Part shown: in pieces, positions 1-9,600 of the stretch | Position numbering within the stretch: position 1 is the first letter of the stretch | Layout: every line of letters starts with the position of its first letter | Assembly (NCBI GenBank): GCA_947626935.1 | Contig: CANQUD010000003.1 | Coordinates: forward strand, 1-64,000 | Direction of reading: 5' to 3' | Length of the DNA stretch: 64,000 nt | From: an uncultured Clostridia bacterium | GTDB taxonomy: Bacteria > Bacillota > Clostridia > Christensenellales > Borkfalkiaceae | Translations under genes and position numbers: made by a program | Notes under the pieces: model-generated | Told to the model about the DNA's origin: nothing | Databases searched by the model: none | What the model saw: the letters and a program-made list of their open reading frames with translations, nothing else

Positions 1-300
1 CCCTGTCATGAGGGGCAGCTGCGTTATTGGAGCAGCTGCCTCCCCCCCGAAGGGGTAGGCTCTGATACCCTCTCCGTGGGAGAGCTTCCGCTCTTACCCT
101 CTCCGTGGGAGAGGGGTAGGGGTGTGGGTCACCGCATTTCTTGCCCACCCCTTGAGGGGTGGGTGTCCCGAAGGGGCGGAAGGGGTGTCATTCCGAATCG
201 GGACACCCCTCAGCCTCGGCAAGGGCAGCCTCGGCAGCTCCCCCTCAAGGGGGCGCCAAGGGGACTTCCCCTACAGGGGCAGCGAGGGGCGAAATGACGT
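1..300. repeat. Intergenic repeat island 1
   Basis: A mosaic of GC-rich hairpin repeats with no convincing gene. It holds part of a D-type element (about 1-64), two copies of the E-type motif built on CCCTCTCCGTGGGAGAG followed by GGGTGTGGGTCACCG (about 65-134), an F element (140-189) and C-type fragments (about 229-290). Open frames here are short, overlap in several frames and consist of repeat sequence, so they are not called as genes. Confidence 0.8.
140..189 (+). repeat. F-family repeat, copy F1
   Basis: About 50 bp, CTTGCCCACCCCTTGAGGGG followed by TGGGTGTCCCGAAGGGGCGG. The CCCACCCC/GGGGTGGG arms form a hairpin. Near-identical copies are at 24648-24696 and 55654-55702. Inverted copies are at 37069-37117 and inside mnmG at 38672-38717. 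Confidence 0.75.
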
Positions 301-378
301 ATGCGGGGTAAGGCTTTCCCAAACACGAGAATTTCACGCGATTTTGACGGAATCGACAAAACACAAATCGGAATTAAG

Positions 379-407
379 TTGCAGAAACAACATTCTTGTG
401 ATATAAT
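379..407 (+). promoter_or_regulatory. Sigma-A-type promoter for the HtrA-like gene
   Basis: TTGCAG at 379-384 and TATAAT at 402-407, separated by exactly 17 bp. They lie 40 bp upstream of the ATG at 448, and the GAGG ribosome site sits between. Confidence 0.7.
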
Positions 408-447
408 ATGGAAAAATGGCAGAACCTATCAAAGCGAGGTATCTTCT

Positions 448-1776
448 ATGAATAAAAAAATCACGGCGGTCGGGGTCGTCCTCTGTCTCTCCCTCGCGTG
501 CGGACTGGCGGCTTGCGGGCTGTCGGGTTACGGCGAAGCGGACGGCAACTATCCCTACGACATCGCCGCAGAGCAGGGCTTTACGGGCAGTGAAGGCAGC
601 TGGCTCGCGCAGGAGACCGATCATTCGGTCTACTACACGATGTGGCAAGAAGCGGTCGGAGAGGGCTACGGCGGCTCCTACATCGACTTTTTGCAGGCGC
701 TCGACCTCAGCGAGGGCAGCATTCAGCTCCAGCGCTGTCTCCTCTCTACGGTCAACATCGTGACATCGGTGAGCACATCGGCGTCGGCGAGCGCGGGGGC
801 GGGGGTCATTCTCTCCGTCGACAATGTCTCGGGCGACATGGAAATTCTGACGAACTATCACGTCGTCTACAGCAGTTCCGCCCGCAGGATCTGCGATGAG
901 ATCTCCCTCTACCTCTACGGCGGGGAGAACCCGAGCGGAGAGATCTCGGCGACCTATTACGGCGGCTCGGCGAGCGAGGACATCGCGATCCTTCACGTGG
1001 ACGGCAGCGATACGGTGCTCGAATCGGCGGAGAGCGGCGCGAGAAAGTCGCACACGAACGTTTCCGTCGTCGCGGCGAGCGCTGCGCAGGCGGCGGAGAT
1101 CGGCTCCTCGGAGAGCCTCGTCGTCGGCGACAGGGTGTATGCGGTGGGGAACCCCGAAGCGATGGGCATTTCCGCCGTGGAAGGGATCCTCTCGGTGGAC
1201 GCCGAATATGTCCCGATGTCGGCTTTGGACGACTCGGGCGACAGCGTCAACATGCTTGAAATGCGCATCGACGCGCCCGTCAACCACGGCAATTCGGGCG
1301 GCGGACTCTTCAACGCGGCGGGGGAACTCGTCGGGATCGTCAACGCGAGGAGCGAGGATGACGGCGTTGTCGGCATCGGCTACGCCATTCCCATCGACCA
1401 TGCGATCGCGGTCGTGCAGAATATCATCGCAAACGGCGGAACGTACCGCAAAGCGCTCCTCGGGATCACCATTCAGACGGAGAGCAGCCGTTCGGTATAC
1501 GACGAGGAGACGGGCAGGGCGTTCATCTCCGAAAAGCTCGTCATCATCTCCGTGGACGGCGGCACGGCTGCCTACCGCGCGGGGCTGAACATCGGCGACA
1601 CGATCGTCTCCATGACCCTCAACGGCAAGACGGTGCAGGCGACCCGCCAATACAAGATGTCCGAAACGCTCCTCGGCGTCCGAAAGGGGGACACGCTGAC
1701 GGTCGTCGTCTCGAGGAAGGGCGAGGCGGTGACGGTCAACGTGACCTTCGACAGAGATGCATACTTTGTCTCATAG
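448..1776 (+). CDS. HtrA/DegP-like serine protease, lipoprotein, PDZ domain
   Basis: A surface-anchored trypsin-fold protease of 442 residues, probably acting on misfolded or exported proteins outside the membrane. The N-terminus is a lipoprotein signal with a lipobox ending at Cys23 (LAAC). The catalytic triad is readable as His138 in TNYHVV, Asp178 in SEDIAIL and Ser283 in HGNSGGG. A C-terminal PDZ-like domain follows, with GLNIGDTIVSM near residue 380. The frame stays open upstream to 301, but the ATG at 448 has a GAGG site 8-9 bp upstream, starts the signal peptide and lies downstream of a good promoter, so it is preferred. HtrA proteins are usually anchored by a transmembrane helix, so a lipid anchor is less common. 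The family call is firm. The substrate is unknown. Confidence 0.88.
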   Translation: MNKKITAVGVVLCLSLACGLAACGLSGYGEADGNYPYDIAAEQGFTGSEGSWLAQETDHSVYYTMWQEAVGEGYGGSYIDFLQALDLSEGSIQLQRCLLSTVNIVTSVSTSASASAGAGVILSVDNVSGDMEILTNYHVVYSSSARRICDEISLYLYGGENPSGEISATYYGGSASEDIAILHVDGSDTVLESAESGARKSHTNVSVVAASAAQAAEIGSSESLVVGDRVYAVGNPEAMGISAVEGILSVDAEYVPMSALDDSGDSVNMLEMRIDAPVNHGNSGGGLFNAAGELVGIVNARSEDDGVVGIGYAIPIDHAIAVVQNIIANGGTYRKALLGITIQTESSRSVYDEETGRAFISEKLVIISVDGGTAAYRAGLNIGDTIVSMTLNGKTVQATRQYKMSETLLGVRKGDTLTVVVSRKGEAVTVNVTFDRDAYFVS

Positions 1777-1812
1777 AAATCTGGAAAATCTGCAAATATG
1801 TGCCGATTTTCT

Positions 1813-1841
1813 TTGACAAAACGTATATTATGCTGTATAAT
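1813..1841 (+). promoter_or_regulatory. Consensus sigma-A promoter for the CxxC/thioredoxin lipoprotein
   Basis: A perfect TTGACA (1813-1818) and perfect TATAAT (1836-1841) with a 17-bp spacer. The ATG at 1877 follows about 30 bp after the expected transcription start. Expression is likely strong. Confidence 0.82.
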
Positions 1842-1876
1842 CATGTATATTTGAATGAGAAAAAGAGAGGAGATCT

Positions 1877-3439
1877 ATGAAAAATCCATCGAGAAAAGGG
1901 AAGATCTTGCTGCTTGCGGCGCTCCTCTGCGCGGCATTCTCCCTCGGGCTTGCAGCCTGCGGAGAGGAGAGCGGCGGGTCGAACGAGCACGTTCACGAGG
2001 TCACGTCGTGGGAGACGGTCAAGGAAGCGACCTGCACCGAAGAGGGGCAAAAGACGGGCGTATGCACCGTCTGCCAGGAGACCGTGACGGAGACGATCTC
2101 CAAAATTCCGCACACTTATGAGTCCGTTAAGACCATCAAGGAAGCGACCTGCACCGAGGGCGGTCTCGAAGAAGTCAAATGTTCCGTCTGCGGATTCGAC
2201 TCCACGAGAAAGACCGATCCCGCGCACAAGTGGAAGAGGATCGGCATAAACAAGACCCCGGATTGCGAAAATGACGGCGAGATCGTCGTCCAATGCACCG
2301 TCTGCTCCACCGAGGAGACGCAGGTCTGGAAGGCGCTCGGGCACAGCTGGGTGAACGGCGTCGTCACCGAGGCTCCGACCTGCACGGCGGCGGGTTCGCA
2401 GCACAGGAAGTGTTCCCGCGCGGGCTGCGGCAAGGAAGAGGACGTTGCCATTCAGCCCCTCGGACACGACTGGGAGAGCGACTACACCGTCGACGCAAAG
2501 CCCACGTTTGAGAAGGCGGGGTCCCGCTCCGTCCACTGCACCCGCTGCACGGCGACGAAGGACGTCACGGTGATGCCGCAGCTCGGCAGCGAGGCATATC
2601 CCTACAGATTCCGTCTGACCCGCTCCAACGGGCTGCTCATGACGGCTTCAGGCATCAAATATGTCATCAAGAACGAGGACGGCGAGGAAATGGGGAAGGG
2701 GACCTTCCGCAACGGCTCGATCGCCGCATTCCTTCCCCCGCAGAAGTACACGGTGGAACTCACCGACTTGCCCGAGGGCTACGTCGCCGAGACGAGCTAC
2801 CAGACGGGCTACGACGACTTTGCCCCCGACGGGAGCCTGCTCTGCGACATCGCCATCAAGGGAAGCGTCATTTCGGAAGAAGCGTCCCCTTCGACGACGT
2901 ACGGCGTGGGGTCCGTCATGCACGATTTCACCTACACGGATGTCGTGACGGGAGAGGAGCTGAAGCTCTCCGAATTGCTCGAGACAAAGAAGGCTGTCAT
3001 CCTCAATTTTTGGTATGTGGGGTGCGTTTATTGCGGGTATGAGTTCCCCGAATTGCAAGCGCTCTCGCGCGAATACGGGGACGATCTTGCCATCATTTCC
3101 GTCAACGCATCGGCGCGGCTCGCGGCGATCGGACAGATGGGACAGGCGGACAGCAAGACGTCGATCATGCGGTTCGTCAGCGACAACGGATACACCTTCC
3201 ACTTTGTCGAGGATCCGTCGGGCGGCGAGGAGTTGAGCTGGAAATTCGGAGTCAAGGGGACGCCCGTCAACTACTTCATCGACCGCGAGGGGGTCGTCTG
3301 CACGATCGTGGACGGCTATCTCGAGGGACGCAACGAGGAGCGGCTGAAAACGGCGATCGAACAGACGATGTCGATCGCGGACGCGGCGGATCCTTCCGCC
3401 ACTTCCTTGGAAGCGCTTCCCCCCGATAAACGCAAATAA
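1877..3439 (+). CDS. Lipoprotein with a CxxC-repeat ladder and C-terminal TlpA/ResA-like thioredoxin domain
   Basis: A 520-residue lipoprotein (lipobox LAAC, lipidated Cys28; GAGGAGA ribosome site). After the signal come about five imperfect 40-residue repeats of the form C-T-E-x-G-x(4-6)-C-x-x-C, for example CTEEGQKTGVCTVCQ and CTEGGLEEVKCSVCG. A linker of two beta-rich segments follows. The C-terminal domain (about residues 345-500) is thioredoxin-like, with NFWYVGCVYC giving the active-site pair Cys383/Cys386 and GVKGTPVNYFIDREG carrying the cis-proline. CxxC-ladder repeats occur in Bacillota surface proteins, but joining them to a thioredoxin fold is notable. The ladder might be a substrate or electron relay for the redoxin, or might bind metal. 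That is inference. A strong terminator follows at 3460. Confidence 0.8.
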   Translation: MKNPSRKGKILLLAALLCAAFSLGLAACGEESGGSNEHVHEVTSWETVKEATCTEEGQKTGVCTVCQETVTETISKIPHTYESVKTIKEATCTEGGLEEVKCSVCGFDSTRKTDPAHKWKRIGINKTPDCENDGEIVVQCTVCSTEETQVWKALGHSWVNGVVTEAPTCTAAGSQHRKCSRAGCGKEEDVAIQPLGHDWESDYTVDAKPTFEKAGSRSVHCTRCTATKDVTVMPQLGSEAYPYRFRLTRSNGLLMTASGIKYVIKNEDGEEMGKGTFRNGSIAAFLPPQKYTVELTDLPEGYVAETSYQTGYDDFAPDGSLLCDIAIKGSVISEEASPSTTYGVGSVMHDFTYTDVVTGEELKLSELLETKKAVILNFWYVGCVYCGYEFPELQALSREYGDDLAIISVNASARLAAIGQMGQADSKTSIMRFVSDNGYTFHFVEDPSGGEELSWKFGVKGTPVNYFIDREGVVCTIVDGYLEGRNEERLKTAIEQTMSIADAADPSATSLEALPPDKRK

Positions 3440-3459
3440 GTTGCAATTTTTCTTCTTTT

Positions 3460-3487
3460 CTTCCCCCGAAAGGGGGAAGATTTTTTA
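3460..3487 (+). terminator. Rho-independent terminator
   Basis: The stem CTTCCCCC (3460-3467) and GGGGGAAG (3472-3479) with a GAAA tetraloop is followed by a run of T (3481-3486). It ends the lipoprotein gene at 3439. Confidence 0.88.
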
Positions 3488-3646
3488 TTTCGCGCGATTT
3501 CTTTTCTTCGAAAATAAATCCGCGCGAGCGAACTGACACTGTGCATCAATTAGGTCGCTCCGAAAACGTTATATGTACTGACATTAAGCCTACGGTAGTG
3601 TGGCAAATTGGGTGCGCTTTGGCGGGGGAACCCCGCCACGCGCAGT
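3488..3646 (+). repeat. A-family structured repeat, copy A1
   Basis: About 160 bp. Stem 1 uses CGCGCGATTTCTTTT against AAAATAAATCCGCGCG, where other copies use CGAACG against CGTTCG. The shared core reads TGTGCATCAATTAGGTCGCT and then CCGAAAACGTTAT. Stem 2 is GCCTACGGTAGTGTGGC and stem 3 is GGCGGGG/CCCCGCC. It starts in the T-run of the terminator at 3487. Confidence 0.75.
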
Positions 3647-3737
3647 GATTTTAGAATGTCCCCCCCATTCGTCACGGCTGCGCCGTGCCACCTTCCCCCC
3701 AGAGGGGGTCAGGTCTGGGCGAGCCTACCCCTTCGGG

Positions 3738-3843
3738 GTGGAGTGGCGCAATTCTGCTCAACAGCCCAGTGGGCTGTGAGCTGCGCCACGACAGGAGCGC
3801 TGGCAGGCGCGACGGGCTTTGCGGCGGTCCCTGCCGCCCAAAG
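3738..3843 (+). repeat. B-family structured repeat, copy B1
   Basis: The outer stem is GTGGCGCA/TGCGCCAC and the inner stem is ACAGCCC-AGT-GGGCTGT. A second hairpin is CTTTGCGGCGG-tccct-CCGCCCAAAG. The GTGG/CCAC pair replaces GCGG/CCGC of other copies, a compensated change. Confidence 0.75.
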
Positions 3844-3945
3844 AGGCTCCCGCGTAGCGGGTGGTGGGGGGGAACACGCCCCACCCCCTGTCGCGATGCG
3901 ACATCCCCCTCCCACGGAGGGGGTTCATGCCCACCCTCTCCATGG

Positions 3946-4055
3946 GAGGGTGGAGCGGCGCAATTCTGCTCAACAGTCCAGTGGACTGTGAGCTGCGCCG
4001 CGACATGAGGCGTGGCATCGCCGAAGGGCTTTGCGGCGGTCCCTGCCGCCCAAAG
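3946..4055 (+). repeat. B-family structured repeat, copy B2
   Basis: Outer stem GCGGCGCA/TGCGCCGC and inner stem ACAGTCC-AGT-GGACTGT. The T-A pair here replaces the C-G pair of B1, B4 and B5. The middle segment reads GACATGAGGCGTGGCATCGC and the second hairpin is as in B1. Confidence 0.75.
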
Positions 4056-4216
4056 GTAGGGGTGTGGGTCACCGTAGACCGTTCATTCAGAGCGCAGCGA
4101 TGGATCCCGACGAAACAGGCGGAAAGATTGCATTCTATTTGTTAAAGTTATACAAGCTATTATATAAATTTATACATGATGATTGTGTGAAAATCTTAAA
4201 TTTATCCCCAAAACAG

Positions 4217-4247
4217 TTGACAACCGAGCGGGGGAATATGGTAGAAT
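4217..4247 (+). promoter_or_regulatory. Candidate promoter for the GTW-repeat lipoprotein
   Basis: TTGACA at 4217-4222 and TAGAAT at 4242-4247 with a long 19-bp spacer, in an AT-rich stretch. The ATG at 4307 lies about 55 bp further on. The spacer makes this call moderate. Confidence 0.45.
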
Positions 4248-4306
4248 GATTGTATAAGAATTGCATAATAAGTTGTTTCATAAAATTTAGTAAAAAAGGA
4301 GTCAGT

Positions 4307-6619
4307 ATGAAAACCTTGAGAAAACTTTTGATCGCCGTCCTGTCCTCCGCGCTCATCGTGTGCATGGGACTCTTCGTCGCTGCCTGTGACGAAGGGGAGG
4401 AAAAGGAATATGACGGAGCATATTACACCGTCACGGCGGACTTCGATCCCGAAATGGGACTCGTGACGGTCAGCGCTCCCGCGTCCGAACAGGGCTATAA
4501 GAGCGGCGAGAGCGTCACGGTGACGGTCACGGCAAGCGAAGGCTATGCGATCTCCAAAGTGACGGTCAACGGCGCAGCCGCCTCGGGCAGTGGGACGGTC
4601 ACCTTCACCGTGACCGAGAATACCGTCGTCAAAGTGACCTTCAAGGCGACGGGAGAGACCCCTCCGCCGTCCGCAGACAGTTACACGGTCGACCTTCGCG
4701 TCAACAACGAAGAGTACGGCAGCGCAGATCTCTCCGCACCGCAGAGCGGCGACAAGTACGCGGCGGGGGAAGAGGTCACAGTGACGGCGACCCCCAAAAA
4801 GGGCTACCGCGTGCGGCAGGTCGCCGTGAACGGCAAGCCGATCGACCCGAACGCCGAGGGGAAGTATGTGTTCTCTGTCACGGTCAACTCGACGGTCACG
4901 GTCTACTTTGCCGTGGACGACAGCGACCTTCCCGATACGAACATCTCCTTCTCCGCCAGCTGGACGGGGACGTGGATCAGCACGGACGGCGAGCATCGCA
5001 TGTACTTTGCCGAAAACAAGATGAGCCTCGACGGCGTCGGCGTCTCGACCTTCACGGAATCGTCGAACACGGCAGGCGAGGGGTACGACTTCGTCTCGGG
5101 CAGTTCGGAATACTTGCTCACATGGGCGGACGGATACTATTCGATCGGCTACATCCTGCTTCTCCGCGACTACACGGCGCACAAGTCGACGTACTTCATC
5201 GAGAGCACCGTCTTCAACACCCCGCTCTCCATTCTCGAGGACCACTGGGGAACTTGGTATGTGGGCGATGAGGCTACGCTCGTCATCGACGAAACTTCCG
5301 TCATCTATCGGGGCGTGGACATGGACGTCGTCGTCGACATCGGACATCTCGACGCTTCCCTCGACGGGTGGAATTCTCCCATCGACTCCAATGTCTATCT
5401 CCTTCTCGGGGACGATACCTTCTACATCATGCTCTGGTATCCCGACGGGAATTGCCCCGTCATCGGCGACGATTACTTCTCGAGGAACCCCCAATCGGCG
5501 AGCTACACGCCGCCGCGGGACTACCTCGGCACATGGAAGGGCGTCGGTTCGGAGACGAGGGATCTCGTCATCCGCGAGGACGGCGTCACGCTCGGCGGCG
5601 AAGAGGTCGAGTATGGGAGAGGGGAACTCGGTGCGCTCTCCGTCACGGACGGCGGCAAGCAGTACGACGTGCTCTCCTTCGGCGACTTCGCGCTCTACTT
5701 CCGCACCTACTCCTTCAACGAACAGGGACTTCCCATCGGCTGGACCGATTCGATCTTCTTTGTCACAGCAAATCATCCCACCGACCTTTCTCTCCCGACC
5801 GAATACTATGGCACGTGGAAGGCGGCGGGCAGAGATGACCTCGTCATCGGCGCGGACACTCTCAAGTGGGGAGACCTCGACGGCGAAGTCATCGGCAGAA
5901 CGGAACTCGGCGGAGACGTCGAGGGCGGAATTTCTCCCACGTCCGCAGAGGGCAGCGTGCAGGCGGCGGCGGAGACCGAAGGTCCGAGCGGCTATCTCTA
6001 CACGGTCACATTCGGCGACAAAGTCTATCTCATCACGGGCAAAGCGGATTCTCTCCATGTCGAGGGCACGAAGGAAGCGGCGACCTTCACAAAGGGCAGC
6101 GTCATTCCCGCCGAGTTCAAGGGCAACTGGAACGCGGACGGCACCGAGTCGAGTTCGATCGTCGTCACGGACGAGAAGTTCGAACTGGACGGCACGACGT
6201 ATTCTCTCCTTCCGGGGGCATACGGCGTCGGCTACACCTTCACGAAGGACGGCACGCTCTACACCGTCACCCTTCTCGAAGGATATGAGGCGTATGTGCT
6301 CTGCCTCTCCCATACGGAAGAGGGGAGAACGGTGACGGTCTCCTATCTGACAGACCGCGAGATCCCGACCGTCTCGGTCGAAAACAGCGACCTCTACGGG
6401 GAATGGACGGACGGAGAGCAGAGGCTCGCCGTGACCCCGACGCAGGTGACGCTCAACAACCTCGAGGGGACCCTGCTCGGCTATGACGGAGAGTCCGATT
6501 TCTATGTGTTCTATGCAAACGGCACCGTCTATACGATGAAACTCGGCGAGGACGGCACCTCGGTCGCGCTCCGCGTGTTCGGCTCGGAGAGCGTCGGCTC
6601 CACGCTGACCCAAGCGTAA
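4307..6619 (+). CDS. Large lipoprotein: two InlB-B/Big-like repeats plus six ~94-residue GTW repeats
   Basis: A 770-residue lipoprotein (lipobox VAAC, Cys27). Residues 39-113 and 124-203 are two copies of a beta-rich bacterial repeat (GYKSGESVTVTVTASEGY, KYAAGEEVTVTATPKKGY), as in InlB B-type surface repeats. The rest is six tandem units, each opening with G-[TNE]-W, at residues 221, 315, 408, 502, 606 and 698. The spacing is 92-104 residues. Each continues with a short polar turn and a strand such as LVIREDGVTLGGEEV, which resembles lipocalin-like domains that open GTW. The start at 4307 is chosen over 4250 because AAAAAGGAG lies 6-9 bp upstream and the signal peptide begins there. The next gene has a paralogous signal peptide and follows after 26 bp, so the two are probably co-transcribed. 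Function is unknown. Binding outside the cell is a reasonable guess. Confidence 0.78.
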   Translation: MKTLRKLLIAVLSSALIVCMGLFVAACDEGEEKEYDGAYYTVTADFDPEMGLVTVSAPASEQGYKSGESVTVTVTASEGYAISKVTVNGAAASGSGTVTFTVTENTVVKVTFKATGETPPPSADSYTVDLRVNNEEYGSADLSAPQSGDKYAAGEEVTVTATPKKGYRVRQVAVNGKPIDPNAEGKYVFSVTVNSTVTVYFAVDDSDLPDTNISFSASWTGTWISTDGEHRMYFAENKMSLDGVGVSTFTESSNTAGEGYDFVSGSSEYLLTWADGYYSIGYILLLRDYTAHKSTYFIESTVFNTPLSILEDHWGTWYVGDEATLVIDETSVIYRGVDMDVVVDIGHLDASLDGWNSPIDSNVYLLLGDDTFYIMLWYPDGNCPVIGDDYFSRNPQSASYTPPRDYLGTWKGVGSETRDLVIREDGVTLGGEEVEYGRGELGALSVTDGGKQYDVLSFGDFALYFRTYSFNEQGLPIGWTDSIFFVTANHPTDLSLPTEYYGTWKAAGRDDLVIGADTLKWGDLDGEVIGRTELGGDVEGGISPTSAEGSVQAAAETEGPSGYLYTVTFGDKVYLITGKADSLHVEGTKEAATFTKGSVIPAEFKGNWNADGTESSSIVVTDEKFELDGTTYSLLPGAYGVGYTFTKDGTLYTVTLLEGYEAYVLCLSHTEEGRTVTVSYLTDREIPTVSVENSDLYGEWTDGEQRLAVTPTQVTLNNLEGTLLGYDGESDFYVFYANGTVYTMKLGEDGTSVALRVFGSESVGSTLTQA

Positions 6620-6645
6620 GGCATCCGAACGGTTAAGGAGAAATT

Positions 6646-9600
6646 ATGAAATCTTTGAGAAAAGTATTATTGATCCTTTTCAGCGCACTCTTTGCGGTCT
6701 CCGTGGGGCTGTTTGCGGCTTCCTGCGGCGAGGAGAACAGCGGCGGGACGGCGGAGAAAGTCGGCTACACCGTCGAGGTCTATCTCGGCACGAACGGCAG
6801 CTACCAAAAGAGCGACACGGACTCCTTCACGGGAGAGGACGAGGTCGGCAAGCGGGTCACCGTGACGCCGCCCTCGATCGACGGCTATGCCTACAACGCC
6901 GACCATGAGGACGGCGTGGATACCCGTATCCTCTCCGAGAACGAAGCGGAGAATGTGTTCTCGCTCTATTACGACTCCACGGCGCCCGCCGTCGTCTCCT
7001 ACATCGAGTACGCGCCCAACCCGCCAGCGGGGCTTCCGCAGGGCACGGCGGTCCGCGGCTCCGTCCCGAGCACGATCGCCGAGAACGGCGTCGCCAAGGC
7101 GGCGGAGAACGGCTTCTCGATCACGGGCTACCGTTTTGCGGGGTGGAGCAGCCGCGCGGACGGCAATGTGGACTATCAACCGGGCGCAGACGTCTCCGTC
7201 GAGGGCAAACTGACCCTCTACGCCGTCTGGGACAGAGGATATACTGACCGTTTCGGCGGCACGGACTACATCTTCCTGCCGAGAAATGAGCAGGGCGTCG
7301 CCATTCTCTCCCGCGGCGGCGTGGAATTCAGAGGGACGTACACGGGCGATACCTTCACCTTCAAGAACAACAGCGGGGACGTCCTTCTCGAGGGCAGGAC
7401 GTTCGGCACCCAGTTCTGCTACAGACGGGACGACATCGCGGGCACCTTCTACGCGTACAATACTTATTATACTCCCGAAGGCTCGGCGGATCCCCTCAAC
7501 AGGACGGAGACGCTCGTCGTCGACGCGTACGGCAACGCGACGCACACCTATGTGGGCGACAACGGCGTGACGGTGTCGGACACGGGCACGATCATCTATA
7601 ACGAACCCACCGATGAGTACCTCTTCACCGCGGACGTCACGGGAGACGGCTTCGTCTATTCGCTCGGCGTCCTTGCGGGGGAAGACGAATTTGACACTTC
7701 CGACGACATCTACGTCTTTTCCACGACGAACGGCGAGGGCGGGCAGTACTATGAATTCATCACGCCCGACGGCACGAGCGGCAACCTCGGCGGCTCCCAG
7801 ATCGTGCTCGACGGCTACGGCGGATTCCTGCTCGACTATGACTGGCTCACGGGCTACTACAATGTGGAATGGGTGTACGACAACGGCTTCGGCATGTACA
7901 TGTACAGGATCAATGCGATCCTCATCGACGAATTCGGCATCTACGGCGATGCGGGATCGGAGATCGAGATGCACTTCTACACTCTTCCCCTCAACAGCAA
8001 CATCTACGGCTACGTCATGGCGAGAGGGGAACGCGGCACGTACACCCAAGGGGGGATGACCTTGACGCTCGACGGCTTCGGCGTCCTGCCCGACAGCGCC
8101 CTCTACACCGACGGGAGCGGACGGATGATCCACGGCAACTACACGATCTCCGCTTCTCCCCGCCAAACGGGCACCTTCATCGATTTCTCCGAGACGGACG
8201 AACTCGGCGCTCCCACGGGCACGAAGTATACCTTCCTTGTCAACGACGGCTCCTTCACGGAAGTCGATGAGGAAGGAGAGGGCAGCTTCAAGGAATACAT
8301 CTACCTGCACGACGGGGCGCTCGAATTCCAGCCCCTGCTTGTCCTCTACAACGAGAACTACACCGAGGGCGGGGAAGTCCTCGGCAAGAAGGCGGAATAC
8401 TGGTGCTATCCGGATGCCTCAAGCGACACACTCGAGCTTGCGGCGACGGGCTACGTCACCGAAGAGCGCCTCAAGGGCGGCAACAGGGCGGTCATGCGCA
8501 CATGGCACAAGGTCTCCGAGGAGACGGGCTATGAGGACGAGGTCGCGGACAACATCGTCATGCTCCTCGACGAGACCGTCGATGCCAACTACGTCCTCCG
8601 CGACGTCTACTTCACCTTTGAGAAGGACGGAAAGAAGGAATACACCGTCCTCACGGACAGCGAGGGGAGCGGCGCCGAACTCTGGTATCACAATGTCGGC
8701 ACGAACACCCTCGGCTCCCTCTTCATCGACGGGGACGGCAACTGCTATGCGGGCGGCTTCACCGTCGACAGGACCAATTACTACTTCGGAACGGTCGGCT
8801 ACTTCATCTATTACGCGACAGACCTCTCCACGCAGTTCATCTATATGGACCTCGACCTCGACGCTTCGGGCAACCCCGTCTCCTTCACCCTGCTTCCTCC
8901 GAACGGGGCGGAAGAGATCGGCATGCTTCTCGTCACGAACACGGGAACGGTCAATACGGATGCGACCATTCTCCGCAGGGGCAACGATCAGGCGCTCTAT
9001 TCGCCGACGGGCGACTTCGAAAACGCGAATGCCTTCACCCGCGGCGTCCTCGAATATCAAGAGACGACGGACGCGGGCGACGAGGTCTACGCCTTCATCT
9101 CGGATGCGGGCGTCGAGATGTTCCGCTTCATCAATTACTACTATAATTATGTGGAACTGGGCGGCGTGACGAGAGTCCTCGTCTACCATATCTTCAACGA
9201 GAAGGTCCACGGGACGTACAGCGGGGACGGGACCCTCGTCCTCGACGGCTACCGCGGCGCCACCTACACCGATCCTGCGGGCGTCGAACACCTCGGCTAT
9301 TACCGTCTCAGCTCTGACTCCGAAGCGGTCTACTTCGACGGCAGCGACTGGGGAGACAGCCAATATCTCTTCAAGCTCGACGGCAGCACGTTTGAGATGC
9401 TCGACGGGATCTACGGCGCATACGCCTTCAACATCAACGGCGCCGATTACACCTTTACCTTCGACGGGAAGGGGACGGTCACGGCGACCCTCCGCAACCA
9501 GCTGCAGGGCACGGGTCTGTACACCGTGAGCATTCTCCCGAGCGGCACGACGGAACTCGAGATCCTCATCGAACTTCCCGACGGGATCGAGACGTTCATC

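Larger units (their letters stand above)
3488..4080. repeat. Intergenic repeat island 2
   Basis: In order: an A element (3488-3646), a D element whose stem is CACGGCTGCGCCGTG (about 3660-3737), B element 1 (3738-3843), a stretch with an E-type arm, B element 2 (3946-4055) and an E tail reading GGGTGTGGGTCACCG. No gene is called. AT-rich sequence from 4130 to 4300 then leads into the next gene. Confidence 0.8.

Noticed and set aside
76-406. Short open frames such as one from 76 to 297 encoding CPPLEGWVSRRGGRGV-like peptides
   Set aside because: They consist of repeat elements, lack ribosome sites and overlap in several frames. The similar peptide in MnmG is explained by insertion of the repeat, not by a gene here.
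334-1650. Long antisense frames opposite real genes, for example 334-1650, 4202-6613, 8419-11400, 30094-33588 and 45404-49039
   Set aside because: They mirror genes with clear motifs, signal peptides and ribosome sites on the other strand, and their products are Arg/Val/Asp-rich without any known domain.
3608-4145. Several open frames of 70-130 residues in island 2, with similar ones in islands 3, 4, 5, 6, 8 and 10
   Set aside because: All follow the B, C and D repeats, are rich in Pro, Arg and Gly, and show no start signals. GC-rich DNA gives long chance frames.
4140-4215. Possible second origin: AT-rich DNA with TTATACAAG, TTATACATG and TTATCCCCA, each resembling a DnaA box
   Set aside because: Each has one or two mismatches, there is no replication gene nearby, and gene polarity does not switch here. 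It is more likely an AT-rich promoter region.
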